64,000 bases of DNA, taken from positions 1 through 64,000 of the forward strand of contig FQWG01000003.1 of NCBI GenBank assembly GCA_900129595.1. The letters run 5' to 3'. How positions within the stretch are numbered: the stretch's first letter is position 1; every line of letters begins with the position of its first letter. Shown piece after piece: positions 8,174-16,362 of the stretch. Source of the DNA: Flavobacterium frigidimaris (GTDB lineage: Bacteria > Bacteroidota > Bacteroidia > Flavobacteriales > Flavobacteriaceae). The position numbers and the translations under genes are program-made. The notes beneath the pieces were generated by a model. It had not been told where the DNA came from and ran no database searches. It worked only from the letters and a program-made list of their open reading frames with translations.

Positions 8174-8181
8174 CAAAATTA
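8174..8181 (-). promoter_or_regulatory. -7 promoter element of ltaE
   Basis: The minus strand reads TAATTTTG, 32 bases before the ATG at 8142. Confidence 0.5.
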
Positions 8182-8594
8182 CATATTACTTGGAGTTATT
8201 CTTTGTAAGTTTTACTAAAATTTAACCTGGCACTTACTATAGAACCAAATTAACGTAATATTTGCAAAAAACATATAAAACGAACACAATATTCTGCATT
8301 TAATTTACAATTTTAAAAATTAATTAATCAATTAAAAACACAGCACCCTCCTTATAATCGGGAAATATTAATGAAATTCCTGAGCACGGGAGAGAAAACA
8401 CTGTATTAAAAACCCTTTTATAAAAAACTGAATTCAAATCATTATAATGTGGCCAAATAAAAATATTCTGCTGTTTTTTATCTTTATGCAAGTTGTATTT
8501 GCTTAAATTATCGCTGTCATTATTTGATAGTTACAGTCTTTTCGTTTTCTTTTTTCTCTTGTTAAATTTATTCCTGTAATATAAAAAACTATGC
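8182..8594. other. Noncoding stretch upstream of prfB
   Basis: I see no convincing ORF, hairpin or RNA gene in these 413 bases. They are AT-rich and lie between the divergent promoters of ltaE and prfB. Confidence 0.5.
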
Positions 8595-8602
8595 TATTTT
8601 TG
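8595..8602 (+). promoter_or_regulatory. -7 promoter element of prfB
   Basis: TATTTTTG matches TAnnTTTG and lies 79 bases before the prfB ATG, giving a leader of about 70 bases. Confidence 0.45.
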
Positions 8603-8680
8603 CAGTACAAAACTACGGATTTAAAATACTTATTTTAATGCCGTATATTTATAAAAAACCTATAAAACTACTATTAATTT

Positions 8681-9779
8681 ATGACAACTACCGAACAAAT
8701 AAAAGGTATTGTGGAGCGCCTTGGTGCGTTGAGGAGGTATCTTTGACGTTGATGCCAAACTAATTGAAATTGCCAACGAAGAAGAGAAAACCTTCGCACC
8801 CGACTTCTGGAACAGTCCAAAAGAAGCTGAAGTCATTGTAAAAAACCTTCGAAACAAGAAAAAATGGATCGAAGATTACAATAAAGCAATCGAACTTACA
8901 GATGAATTGCAACTTGCCTATGATTTTTATAAAGAAGGAGAACTTTCTGCAGAAGAATTAGACGAGCACTACAATATAACGCAAACTCATATCGAAAACA
9001 TTGAGTTCAAAAACATGCTTTCTGACGAAGGGGACAGCTTAAGTGCCGTAGTACAAATTACAGCCGGAGCCGGAGGAACTGAAAGTTGTGACTGGGCAGG
9101 AATGCTAATGCGTATGTACATGATGTGGGGAGAAAGTTATGGCTACAAAATAAAAGAACTAAACTTTCAGGCTGGAGAGGTCGCGGGAATCAAAACCGTT
9201 ACTTTAGAGTTTGAAGGCGATTATTCTTTTGGATATCTCAAAGGAGAAAATGGCGTACATCGCTTGGTCCGAATCTCTCCTTTTGACAGTAATGCCAAAC
9301 GCCATACTTCATTTGCATCTGTATATGTATATCCGCTTGTTGATGATAGTATCGAAATCGACATTAATCCTGCTGATATCGAAATTACTACTTCCCGTTC
9401 CAGTGGAGCCGGAGGACAAAATGTGAATAAAGTTGAAACTAAAGTACAATTGGTTCACAAACCAACCGGAATTCAGATTCAATGTTCTGAAACACGATCA
9501 CAGCAAGACAACAGACAGCGTGCCATGCAAATGTTACGTTCTCAGTTGTACGAAATCGAATTGAAAAAGCAGCAGGCACAACGCGCCGATATCGAGGCCG
9601 GAAAAATGAAAATCGAATGGGGCTCGCAAATACGTAATTATGTAATGCAGCCTTATAAACTAGTAAAAGATGTTCGTACCGGATACGAAACCAGCGATGT
9701 CGATGGCGTTATGAACGGAAATATTGATCCTTTCCTTAAAGCGTTTTTAATGATGATGGGGCAAAAAGAGGAGGAATAA
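8681..9779 (+). CDS. prfB: Peptide chain release factor 2, made by programmed +1 frameshift
   Basis: RF2 releases the nascent chain at UGA and UAA. The reading frame starts at ATG 8681, runs 21 codons to CTT at 8741-8743, meets an in-frame TGA, and continues after skipping base 8744, so the coding parts are 8681-8743 and 8745-9779. The joined protein has 365 residues, the same as in E. coli. The SPF anticodon-like tripeptide lies near residues 199-201 and the catalytic GGQ near 244-246. Low RF2 slows termination at the internal TGA and so raises frameshifting, which gives autoregulation. The next gene starts directly after the stop, so the two are probably cotranscribed. Confidence 0.97.
8732..8747 (+). 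promoter_or_regulatory. RF2 recoding site (AGGAGG, TAT, CTT TGA C)
   Basis: The Shine-Dalgarno-like AGGAGG (8732-8737), a 3-base spacer and the slippery CTT TGAC are all at the positions known for prfB in other bacteria. The ribosome slips by +1 on CTT. Confidence 0.95.
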
Positions 9780-10634
9780 ATGAATAAATATATCAAAGGT
9801 TGTTTAGTAATATTAAGTGTTTTTATTACTCTGGCAGCAATAATGATTGGTTGGTTCTTTTGGTCATCAGATCACCGAAGAAAACAAGCCGAAATTGATG
9901 CAGTCGAGTTCTCAAGAGAATGCGACACAGTCAAACTTATTACTGAACAACCTGAGATTCAGTTCGCAAAATTCAAAAAGAATGAAATTAATATTCTTAA
10001 GTTTCAGATACTAAAACAAGGGAAATTTATTCAGGACACATTGATTAAAAATGGGTTCAACAAAAGAACCAGTTATGATGAATATAAATCCATCAATATT
10101 CCTTATAAAACATTCTTGAAAACAGACACAATTGTAGTCACCACACAAAACAAATTGCATTATTATATCTCGGGCTATCATCATTATGCTTACTTACATT
10201 ACGGAATGACGGGCTATGTTGGAAGTAATGACTGTAGATTTTCTGATAATCCTACAATTAACAATGAAGTTTTTTTGCGACCTGTACTTTTCAGGGAACA
10301 CGGTTGGATTAATCCCGAAGTATCAAAACATATTCGTAAAATTAGCGTATCAGATAGTATCGAGTATTATAATTTTGCTAAAAAAAGCAAAATAAAAATA
10401 ATAGATGCAGATCGTATCCTGAAAGAAAAAAGAAAAAATCAGGTTTTTAGATCAACTACAACTGACGGAATTGAGGTTGGCCCAAAAAATAGTTACTACA
10501 TATTTGGCGAAGAAACAGAATCAGGAACACTTCCTGATGACTTAGTTCCCAGAAACCTTAAACATTATGTGGTTAAAATAAATTGTGAAACTGGAGAATA
10601 TAAACGATATGAAAATTATCCATTTGATAATTAA
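9780..10634 (+). CDS. Unknown membrane-anchored protein in the prfB operon
   Basis: I do not recognise this 284-residue protein. Residues of about 7-29 form one transmembrane helix (CLVILSVFITLAAIMIGWFF) and the rest is hydrophilic and rich in Lys, Tyr and Asp, probably on the periplasmic side. The region SGYHHYAYLHYGMTGYVG is rich in aromatic residues and His. No catalytic motif stands out. Its ATG follows the prfB stop with no gap, so translation is probably coupled and it shares the prfB transcript. The link may be one of position only. Confidence 0.75.
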   Translation: MNKYIKGCLVILSVFITLAAIMIGWFFWSSDHRRKQAEIDAVEFSRECDTVKLITEQPEIQFAKFKKNEINILKFQILKQGKFIQDTLIKNGFNKRTSYDEYKSINIPYKTFLKTDTIVVTTQNKLHYYISGYHHYAYLHYGMTGYVGSNDCRFSDNPTINNEVFLRPVLFREHGWINPEVSKHIRKISVSDSIEYYNFAKKSKIKIIDADRILKEKRKNQVFRSTTTDGIEVGPKNSYYIFGEETESGTLPDDLVPRNLKHYVVKINCETGEYKRYENYPFDN

Positions 10635-10733
10635 TTATTTACTTTTATAAGTAACAGTAAATATTCTTATTACCTTTTAAGTATGTAAAGAATAGTAACT
10701 TTATTCAATCTTTTTAAATTTAAAATTACAACT

Positions 10734-11180
10734 ATGATTAAGTGGGCAGATATAATTCGTTTTACGAATAAAGGAAATCCAACTCCGGATAAAAGAGTGG
10801 AGAAAACACCTGAAGAATGGAAACAGCTTTTAACGCCGGAAGAATTTCAGGTAGCACGATTAAAAGGCACCGAAAGATCTTTTAGCTCTGAACTTTGCAG
10901 TTTATTCGATCCGGGAATTTATGAATGTAAATGTTGTGGCACTTTGCTTTTTGATGCAACCGAGAAATTCGAATCGGGAACAGGCTGGCCCTCTTTTACA
11001 CAACCGTTAAAAGAAAATGCAATCGCATACCTAGCCGACAAATCATACGGAATGATTCGTGTTGAGGTGGTTTGCAATACCTGCGATGCGCATTTAGGAC
11101 ACGTTTTTCCTGACGGTCCCGAACCAAGCGGTTTACGCTATTGCATTAATGCTATTTCTCTTTCTAAAATAAAAGAATAA
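10734..11180 (+). CDS. msrB: Peptide-methionine (R)-S-oxide reductase MsrB
   Basis: MsrB repairs the R form of methionine sulfoxide. In this 148-residue protein the zinc cysteines are C65 and C68 (CKCC) and C114 and C117 (CNTC). The substrate motif GTGWPSF is at 82-88, HLGHVF at 120-125, and the catalytic cysteine is C137 in RYCINA. No signal peptide is present, so it acts in the cytoplasm. It is a single gene with a weak -7-like TAACTTTA at 10695-10702 and a terminator just after the stop. Confidence 0.95.
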   Translation: MIKWADIIRFTNKGNPTPDKRVEKTPEEWKQLLTPEEFQVARLKGTERSFSSELCSLFDPGIYECKCCGTLLFDATEKFESGTGWPSFTQPLKENAIAYLADKSYGMIRVEVVCNTCDAHLGHVFPDGPEPSGLRYCINAISLSKIKE

Positions 11181-11190
11181 AAAATCTAAA

Positions 11191-11225
11191 AAAGCGATTC
11201 CTTCTCATTAAAAGTGAATCGCTTT
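11191..11225 (+). terminator. Terminator of msrB
   Basis: A perfect 10-bp stem (AAAGCGATTC with GAATCGCTTT) and a T-run follow the msrB stop by 10 bases. Confidence 0.88.
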
Positions 11226-11460
11226 TTTATTTTAATACTTCGCTAAAAATCACAAAAACACTTCTAATTAAAAAATAATCAAATAAATTATGTAGGTATT
11301 AACTTGGTAATAATGAGATTGTTTAAAGTTAAACTAAAAACACATTCGAAAAATAACTGAATCCCAACTCTGATTTTACTTATTTACCAGGAATCAAGTA
11401 TCAGTATTTTGAAAAAGCTGTATATGAAAAAGAATTACAGTAAACTTACAAAATCCAGAC

Positions 11461-11636
11461 ATGCTTGCAGAATCAATTGCACAGACATTTTAAGACGGAA
11501 ATAGCGCAAAAAGGACTGATTTAAAACCAGATACCATTATAATATTCGTCATTATATTGTAAATTCCGGAGCTTATAAAAAGGCAATCAAAAACTTACAA
11601 AAATTTCAACCAAAAAGCTCCATTTATCGCTTATAA
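11461..11636 (+). pseudogene. Possible decayed coding remnant in the 11226-11798 gap
   Basis: From ATG 11461 one frame reads MLAESIAQTF, a stop, then DGNSAKRTDLKPDT. A neighbouring frame then continues YHYNIRHYIVNSGAYKKAIK and on to a stop at 11636. With one stop and one shift repaired this would be a protein of about 55 residues with a plausible composition. It may be a gene remnant or chance. The rest of the gap between msrB and lpxD holds only a -7-like TAAATTTG at 11672-11679. Confidence 0.18.
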
Positions 11637-11798
11637 TTCAAAAAGCATCAACAAATTAATAGATTTTGTGTTAAATTTGTAATATTTAAACTATTATTTA
11701 AAATACTATTTAAAAAACTTCAGAATAAGATTAGGTAATTTAAATCTAATTGATTTTATTTGGTGCGAATTAACCCCTAAATCAATTAAATTCATTCG

Positions 11799-12797
11799 AT
11801 GAAATCCTATTCAATTCAAGAAATTAATGAAGTTATTAATGGCGTAATTTACGGCACGACTTCACAAACCATAACAGCAACAGAACAATTAGAGAAAGCT
11901 ACCACCTCTGAAATTTCATTTATAGGGAATAAAAAATATGAAAAATTCTGGGAAGGATCAAAAGCTTCAATTGCAGTTGTAAATGAAGATATTTCGATCG
12001 AGCCAGGAAATAATCGTGCTTTTATTAAAGTAAAAAATGCTGATTTAGCGATGTCTCAAATCTTGGCCCTTTTTGCTCCTCCAACTCCAATCTTTCGAAA
12101 TAATATTCATAAATCAGCAAATGTTGATGAAACGGCTATTATTGGTGAAGGTGCAAGAATTGGTGCGGGTTGTTATATTGGTCCTAAAGTTGAAATTGGC
12201 GCAAATGCAACTATTTATCCCAACGTAACGATATTAGATGAGTGTACGATTGGTAAAAACACCATCATCTGGTCAGGAACTGTAGTGCGCGAGCGTTGTC
12301 ATATTGGCAGCGATTGTATTATTCACCCCAATGCAACAATTGGAGCAGATGGTTTTGGGTTCCGTCCTTGCAGTGAAAAAGGTTTAGTAAAAATTCCACA
12401 AATTGGAAATGTAATTATCGGAAACGGAGTTGAAATAGGCGCTAACTCTTGTGTTGACCGTGGTAAATTTAGTTCAACTGTTCTTGGTGACGGATGCAAA
12501 ATTGATAATTTGGTTCAAATTGGACACAATAGCAAATTAGGTAAATTTTGTATTATGGCCGGAAATAGCGGCTTAGCCGGTTCTGTAACTTTAGGAAACG
12601 GTGTAATCATTGGCGGAAGTGCTTCTATAAAAGATCATACTACTATTGGCGATGGCGCTATTGTTGGTGCAGGTTCCGGTGTAGTTGGCGATGTTCCCGC
12701 AGGAAAAACAATGTTAGGATATCCTGCTGTTGAAGCTCGTGATGCCTTAAAACAATGGGCCATTTTAAAAAGAATGGTTTGCGATTCTAAAAAATAA
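11799..12797 (+). CDS. lpxD: UDP-3-O-acylglucosamine N-acyltransferase LpxD
   Basis: LpxD adds the second hydroxy fatty acid, from acyl-ACP, to the amine of UDP-glucosamine in lipid A synthesis. The 332-residue protein has the N-terminal uridine-binding domain (1-100) and then a left-handed beta-helix of hexapeptide repeats. The catalytic His is H243 in QIGHN, and GADGFGF (182-188) is the family motif. The C-terminal helix ends RMVCDSKK. In this phylum another lpxD is usually near lpxC and fabZ, so this stand-alone gene may be a second copy. It ends in its own terminator. Confidence 0.92.
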   Translation: MKSYSIQEINEVINGVIYGTTSQTITATEQLEKATTSEISFIGNKKYEKFWEGSKASIAVVNEDISIEPGNNRAFIKVKNADLAMSQILALFAPPTPIFRNNIHKSANVDETAIIGEGARIGAGCYIGPKVEIGANATIYPNVTILDECTIGKNTIIWSGTVVRERCHIGSDCIIHPNATIGADGFGFRPCSEKGLVKIPQIGNVIIGNGVEIGANSCVDRGKFSSTVLGDGCKIDNLVQIGHNSKLGKFCIMAGNSGLAGSVTLGNGVIIGGSASIKDHTTIGDGAIVGAGSGVVGDVPAGKTMLGYPAVEARDALKQWAILKRMVCDSKK

Positions 12798-12820
12798 TCC
12801 GATATTAAAATATATAGAAA

Positions 12821-12845
12821 AAAACAGAAGCCAGACTTCTGTTTT
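12821..12845 (+). terminator. Terminator of lpxD
   Basis: A perfect 10-bp stem (AAAACAGAAG with CTTCTGTTTT), a 5-base loop and a T-run. Confidence 0.9.
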
Positions 12846-13011
12846 TTTTTGTAATTAATTATCACATTCCGTTTATTGCATTGGGAAACCGGATAAAATT
12901 TCAGCTCTCAGGGACACTCTTTTAATTCATATCGATATTATATTTTATTATGTGGGTTTCAATTGATTTTGTAAATTAGCCAACACTATTTTGTAAAAAC
13001 AACAATATATT

Positions 13012-14640
13012 ATGGATTTAAACTTCAATAAAAACGAAGATCACAATAAACTATTACTTTCTGACTTAAAACAAAGATTCGCCAAAGTAAAATTGGGCGG
13101 AGGTGAAAAACGTATCGCAAAGCTACACGCCGAAGGTAAAATGACAGCTCGCGAACGCATCTCTTATTTACTAGATGAAGGTTCTAAAAATATCGAAATT
13201 GGAGGTTTTGTTGGAGATGGAATGTATGCTGAACACGGCGGTTGTCCTTCTGGTGGCGTTGTTATCAAAATTGGTTATATAAGAGGCAAACAATGTATTG
13301 TTGTCGCTAATGATGCTACTGTAAAAGCCGGAGCTTGGTTTCCTATTACCGGAAAAAAAAATCTTCGGGCGCAGGAAATTGCCATGGAAAATAGATTACC
13401 AATTATTTACCTGGTAGATAGTGCGGGTGTTTATTTACCGCTTCAGGATGAAATTTTTCCTGATAAAGAGCATTTTGGCCGAATCTTTAGAAACAATGCT
13501 CAAATGAGCAGTATGGGAATCACTCAGATTGCTGCTGTAATGGGCAGTTGTGTTGCCGGTGGTGCTTACTTACCTATTATGAGTGACGAAGCGCTGATTG
13601 TTGACAAAACAGGAAGTATATTCCTTGCAGGAAGTTATCTCGTAAAAGCAGCCATTGGCGAAACCATAGACAATGAAACTTTAGGAGGCGCTACAACTCA
13701 TTGCGAAATTTCAGGAGTGACAGATTATAAAGCAAAGGATGATAAAGACGCTTTAGATAAAATAAAAAATATTGTAGACAAAATTGGCGATTATGATAAG
13801 GCTGGCTATAACAGAATCAAAGCTGAAAAACCGGCTCTAGAACCTAAAGACATCTACGGAATTTTGCCAAAAGCGCGAAATGAGCAGTATGATATGATGG
13901 AAATCATCAATCGTTTGGTTGATAATTCTGAGTTCGAAGCTTATAAGGACGGTTACGGTCAAACTATAATTACGGGTTATGCCAGAATTGACGGCTGGGC
14001 AGTAGGAATTGTTGCCAACCAAAGAAAAGTAGTAAAAACCAAAAAAGGCGAAATGCAGTTTGGCGGTGTAATCTATTCTGACAGTGCTGATAAAGCAACT
14101 CGTTTTATTGCCAATTGCAATCAAAAGAAAATTCCTTTGGTATTTGTACAAGACGTCACAGGCTTTATGGTTGGATCAAAGTCTGAACATGGAGGAATCA
14201 TAAAAGACGGTGCCAAAATGGTGAATGCCGTTAGTAATTCAGTTGTTCCAAAATTTACTGTAATTGTTGGTAATTCGTATGGAGCAGGAAATTATGCCAT
14301 GTGTGGCAAAGCTTATGATCCCCGATTAATTTTTGCATGGCCAAGTGCAGAACTTGCTGTTATGGGCGGAACTCAGGCTGCAAAAGTTCTGGCACAAATT
14401 GAAGCTTCTTCGCTTAAAGCAAAAGGAGAAATTGTGGATGAAGCTAAGGAAGCTGAATTATTCAACAAAATCAAGGCAAGATATGACGAACAGACTTCGC
14501 CTTATTATGCCGCTTCAAGATTATGGACAGATGCCATTATCGATCCTTTAGACACGCGTACCTGGATTTCTATGGGTATCGAAGCCGCCAACCACGCTCC
14601 TATTCAAAAAGCTTTCAATTTGGGCGTTATTCAGGTTTAG
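13012..14640 (+). CDS. Acyl-CoA carboxylase beta subunit (methylcrotonyl-CoA carboxylase type)
   Basis: The 542-residue carboxyltransferase moves CO2 from carboxybiotin to an acyl-CoA. It has both crotonase-like halves. The segment LPLQDEIFPDKEHFGRIFRN and the following MSS and MGSCVAGGAYLP match the methylcrotonyl-CoA carboxylase beta subunit of leucine breakdown more than propionyl-CoA carboxylase. NSYGAGNYAMCGKAYDP lies in the C-terminal oxyanion region. No biotin-carrying alpha subunit is adjacent, so its partner must be encoded elsewhere. The acyl-CoA substrate is inferred from the motif similarity. Confidence 0.88.
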   Translation: MDLNFNKNEDHNKLLLSDLKQRFAKVKLGGGEKRIAKLHAEGKMTARERISYLLDEGSKNIEIGGFVGDGMYAEHGGCPSGGVVIKIGYIRGKQCIVVANDATVKAGAWFPITGKKNLRAQEIAMENRLPIIYLVDSAGVYLPLQDEIFPDKEHFGRIFRNNAQMSSMGITQIAAVMGSCVAGGAYLPIMSDEALIVDKTGSIFLAGSYLVKAAIGETIDNETLGGATTHCEISGVTDYKAKDDKDALDKIKNIVDKIGDYDKAGYNRIKAEKPALEPKDIYGILPKARNEQYDMMEIINRLVDNSEFEAYKDGYGQTIITGYARIDGWAVGIVANQRKVVKTKKGEMQFGGVIYSDSADKATRFIANCNQKKIPLVFVQDVTGFMVGSKSEHGGIIKDGAKMVNAVSNSVVPKFTVIVGNSYGAGNYAMCGKAYDPRLIFAWPSAELAVMGGTQAAKVLAQIEASSLKAKGEIVDEAKEAELFNKIKARYDEQTSPYYAASRLWTDAIIDPLDTRTWISMGIEAANHAPIQKAFNLGVIQV

Positions 14641-14761
14641 ATTTTCATAAATTCATTAAATCCGTTAAAAAATTACCAAAACACTCATTTTAAAGACTTT
14701 AAAAATGAATACTTCATTAGAAATTAGTAACTTTATACATAATTTCTAATCACGTAGCATC

Positions 14762-15184
14762 ATGGAAAATGTAAAAAGCTTAAATAAATGGGCCAATGCG
14801 CACACTTATTTACCAGTAGATTTAGTACGTATTGTTTTAGGTGTTTTTTTATTTATGAAAGGTGTCTGGTTTATCACCAACATTCAGTATCTGCATGATT
14901 TAATTTCGCCAATTGATCAATTTGGCGGCGGTATGTTTCTTGTGCATTACATCGCGCCAGCTCATATGATTGGTGGTATTATGATCGTTTTTGGACTACT
15001 TACCCGTTGGGCAATTGCAGCTCAGTTACCAATACTTTTTGGAGCAATTCTCATTAATTTTATGGGACATATGCATTCTGAAAGTTTAATTTTGGCAATA
15101 GTAGTGCTACTAGTTTGCATCTTCTTCTTATTTTATGGAAGCGGTAAACATTCAGCTGATTATTACTTCAAAATGCAAAAATAA
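14762..15184 (+). CDS. DoxX-family membrane protein
   Basis: This 140-residue protein has four hydrophobic segments in the DoxX layout. VDLVRIVLGVFLFMKGVWFI is the first, with the conserved R and G, then an amphipathic part and MIGGIMIVFGLLTRWAIAAQ. DoxX relatives are linked to redox or sulfur metabolism at the membrane, but the activity of this subfamily is not known. It stands alone, followed by a hairpin at 15190-15230. Confidence 0.85.
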   Translation: MENVKSLNKWANAHTYLPVDLVRIVLGVFLFMKGVWFITNIQYLHDLISPIDQFGGGMFLVHYIAPAHMIGGIMIVFGLLTRWAIAAQLPILFGAILINFMGHMHSESLILAIVVLLVCIFFLFYGSGKHSADYYFKMQK

Positions 15185-15189
15185 TCTTG

Positions 15190-15230
15190 TTTTATCCTCA
15201 ACAATACCTAAAGCAATGTTGAGGATAAAA
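15190..15230 (+). terminator. 14-bp hairpin after the DoxX gene
   Basis: TTTTATCCTCAACA pairs perfectly with TGTTGAGGATAAAA around a 13-base loop. No T-run follows, so it may stabilise the mRNA end as much as terminate it. Confidence 0.6.
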
Positions 15231-15305
15231 TAATAACACTATTTTTAAAGTTAATTAATTCTTTAAAATTTCTTTAATTGTATTTTATGAGTTAAATTCG
15301 CCACC

Positions 15306-15653
15306 ATGAATTGGATTCGTAAAACCGTTATTTTTGTATCACTTTTGATAATTGCCTTTTTTGCCGTTCAGGCGAATGAGTCTGCTATTCAATTTACAGA
15401 AAGTCAAAAAACGGATACTAATTTCTCTATAGATCATTCTGATTCATTAGCCTTTATTCAACCACAGGCAAGTTATCAATTTGCAGCAAACATAAAAACC
15501 AGCCCTTCTATTTTAGGGAAATGGTTTGATTCTTTATTGATGGTGATTCCTCAGCATAAAGCCGTAAAATCAACATCAAATTTTGCAAACCAATTTGCAA
15601 CACAGAGCAAAAAAGTACTTTTGATGCTCTATCCCTTCCATTTTTTCTGGTAG
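15306..15653 (+). CDS. Unknown small protein with N-terminal membrane or signal segment
   Basis: I do not recognise this 115-residue protein. It opens MNWIRKTVIFVSLLIIAFFA, a membrane or signal segment that may be cleaved after AVQANE. The rest is polar, ends in the aromatic MLYPFHFFW, and has no catalytic motif. The C-terminal aromatic end is unusual and may sit in a membrane. It could be a lineage-specific envelope protein. A short hairpin at 15675-15694 follows. Confidence 0.6.
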   Translation: MNWIRKTVIFVSLLIIAFFAVQANESAIQFTESQKTDTNFSIDHSDSLAFIQPQASYQFAANIKTSPSILGKWFDSLLMVIPQHKAVKSTSNFANQFATQSKKVLLMLYPFHFFW

Positions 15654-15674
15654 ACAATTTATGAAGTTCTCATC

Positions 15675-15694
15675 AGGAAAACAGTCGTTTTCCT
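15675..15694 (+). terminator. Short hairpin after the small envelope protein
   Basis: AGGAAAAC and GTTTTCCT form a perfect 8-bp stem with an AGTC loop, without a long T-run. Confidence 0.45.
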
Positions 15695-15766
15695 AACAAA
15701 TTGAGCTGTTTTCTATTTTGAAAACGGTTTCCTATTTCATAATAATTTACCAAATTTTAAAACACA

Positions 15767-16243
15767 ATGGAAACAAGTGTAACCATAATTGGTATTGTGA
15801 TTGCGATCATAGTAGCCATTCCTATTTATTATTCTGCACGATCAAACGCTGCAAACAAATCAAAAATTTTAGGCATAAAAAAGAAATTCAACCCCACACA
15901 TCCGGAAGAATTTGATCTGACAGAATCTCAAAGCAATAAAACGCTTACCCTGGATCAAAAAAACAGGAGATTTATCCTGATGAATTTCAATCCAAATCAG
16001 CAAGAATCTACTTATTTAGATCTAAAAAGTGTTTCCTCAAGTAAATTGGTTTTGACCACTGAAGGTCCTTCGGACACGATTATCAAAATTGACTTTGAAT
16101 TTCAGGACAAAGACACTGCTAAAAAAACTACAATACCATTCTATGATTTTGACGATGACCGCATCAAACAGATAAGCGCCTATCAAGATCATCAGTTTGC
16201 AAAAAAATGGCTTAAAATCATCCAAGATTCTATTTCACGTTAG
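15767..16243 (+). CDS. Unknown membrane-anchored protein
   Basis: The 158-residue protein has an N-terminal helix (VTIIGIVIAIIVAIPIYYSA) and a charged soluble part with IKIDFEF and IPFYDFDDD, and ends in a helix (HQFAKKWLKIIQDSI). I recognise no family. The soluble part looks like a compact alpha/beta domain and is probably cytoplasmic, given the positive residues after the helix. It lies just before hemN but is separated by a terminator. Confidence 0.65.
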   Translation: METSVTIIGIVIAIIVAIPIYYSARSNAANKSKILGIKKKFNPTHPEEFDLTESQSNKTLTLDQKNRRFILMNFNPNQQESTYLDLKSVSSSKLVLTTEGPSDTIIKIDFEFQDKDTAKKTTIPFYDFDDDRIKQISAYQDHQFAKKWLKIIQDSISR

Positions 16244-16258
16244 TTATTTAATTCAAGA

Positions 16259-16283
16259 AAAGAGGCTCCTGGTGAGTCTCTTT
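16259..16283 (+). terminator. Terminator before hemN
   Basis: A 10-bp stem with one G-U pair (AAAGAGgCTC with GAGtCTCTTT) and a T-run. Confidence 0.85.
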
Positions 16284-16297
16284 TTATTTGGTATTAC

Positions 16298-16311
16298 ATG
16301 ATATTTGTCAT
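16298..16311 (+). promoter_or_regulatory. Fnr-type box upstream of hemN
   Basis: ATGAT-ATTT-GTCAT differs at one base from the palindrome ATGAT-N4-ATCAT. Its centre is 33 bases from the centre of the hemN -7 element, as at ccoS and ccoI. This puts it near -41, where an activator would touch RNA polymerase. Confidence 0.6.
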
Positions 16312-16333
16312 TTTTCTTCCAGCTCATAAATTC

Positions 16334-16341
16334 TAATTTTG
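16334..16341 (+). promoter_or_regulatory. -7 promoter element of hemN
   Basis: TAATTTTG, 22 bases before the ATG at 16363. Its last bases include a TTG that could be mistaken for a start codon. Confidence 0.65.
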
Positions 16342-16362
16342 ATTGAAACAAATTCCGACTTT

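Noticed and set aside
8660-8857. 65-codon ORF on the minus strand across the prfB start
   Set aside because: It lies antisense to the RF2 start and frameshift site, has no promoter and no recognisable domain.
16339-16362. TTG start eight codons before the hemN ATG
   Set aside because: The TTG is the end of the -7 element TAATTTTG, so it would not be in the transcript.
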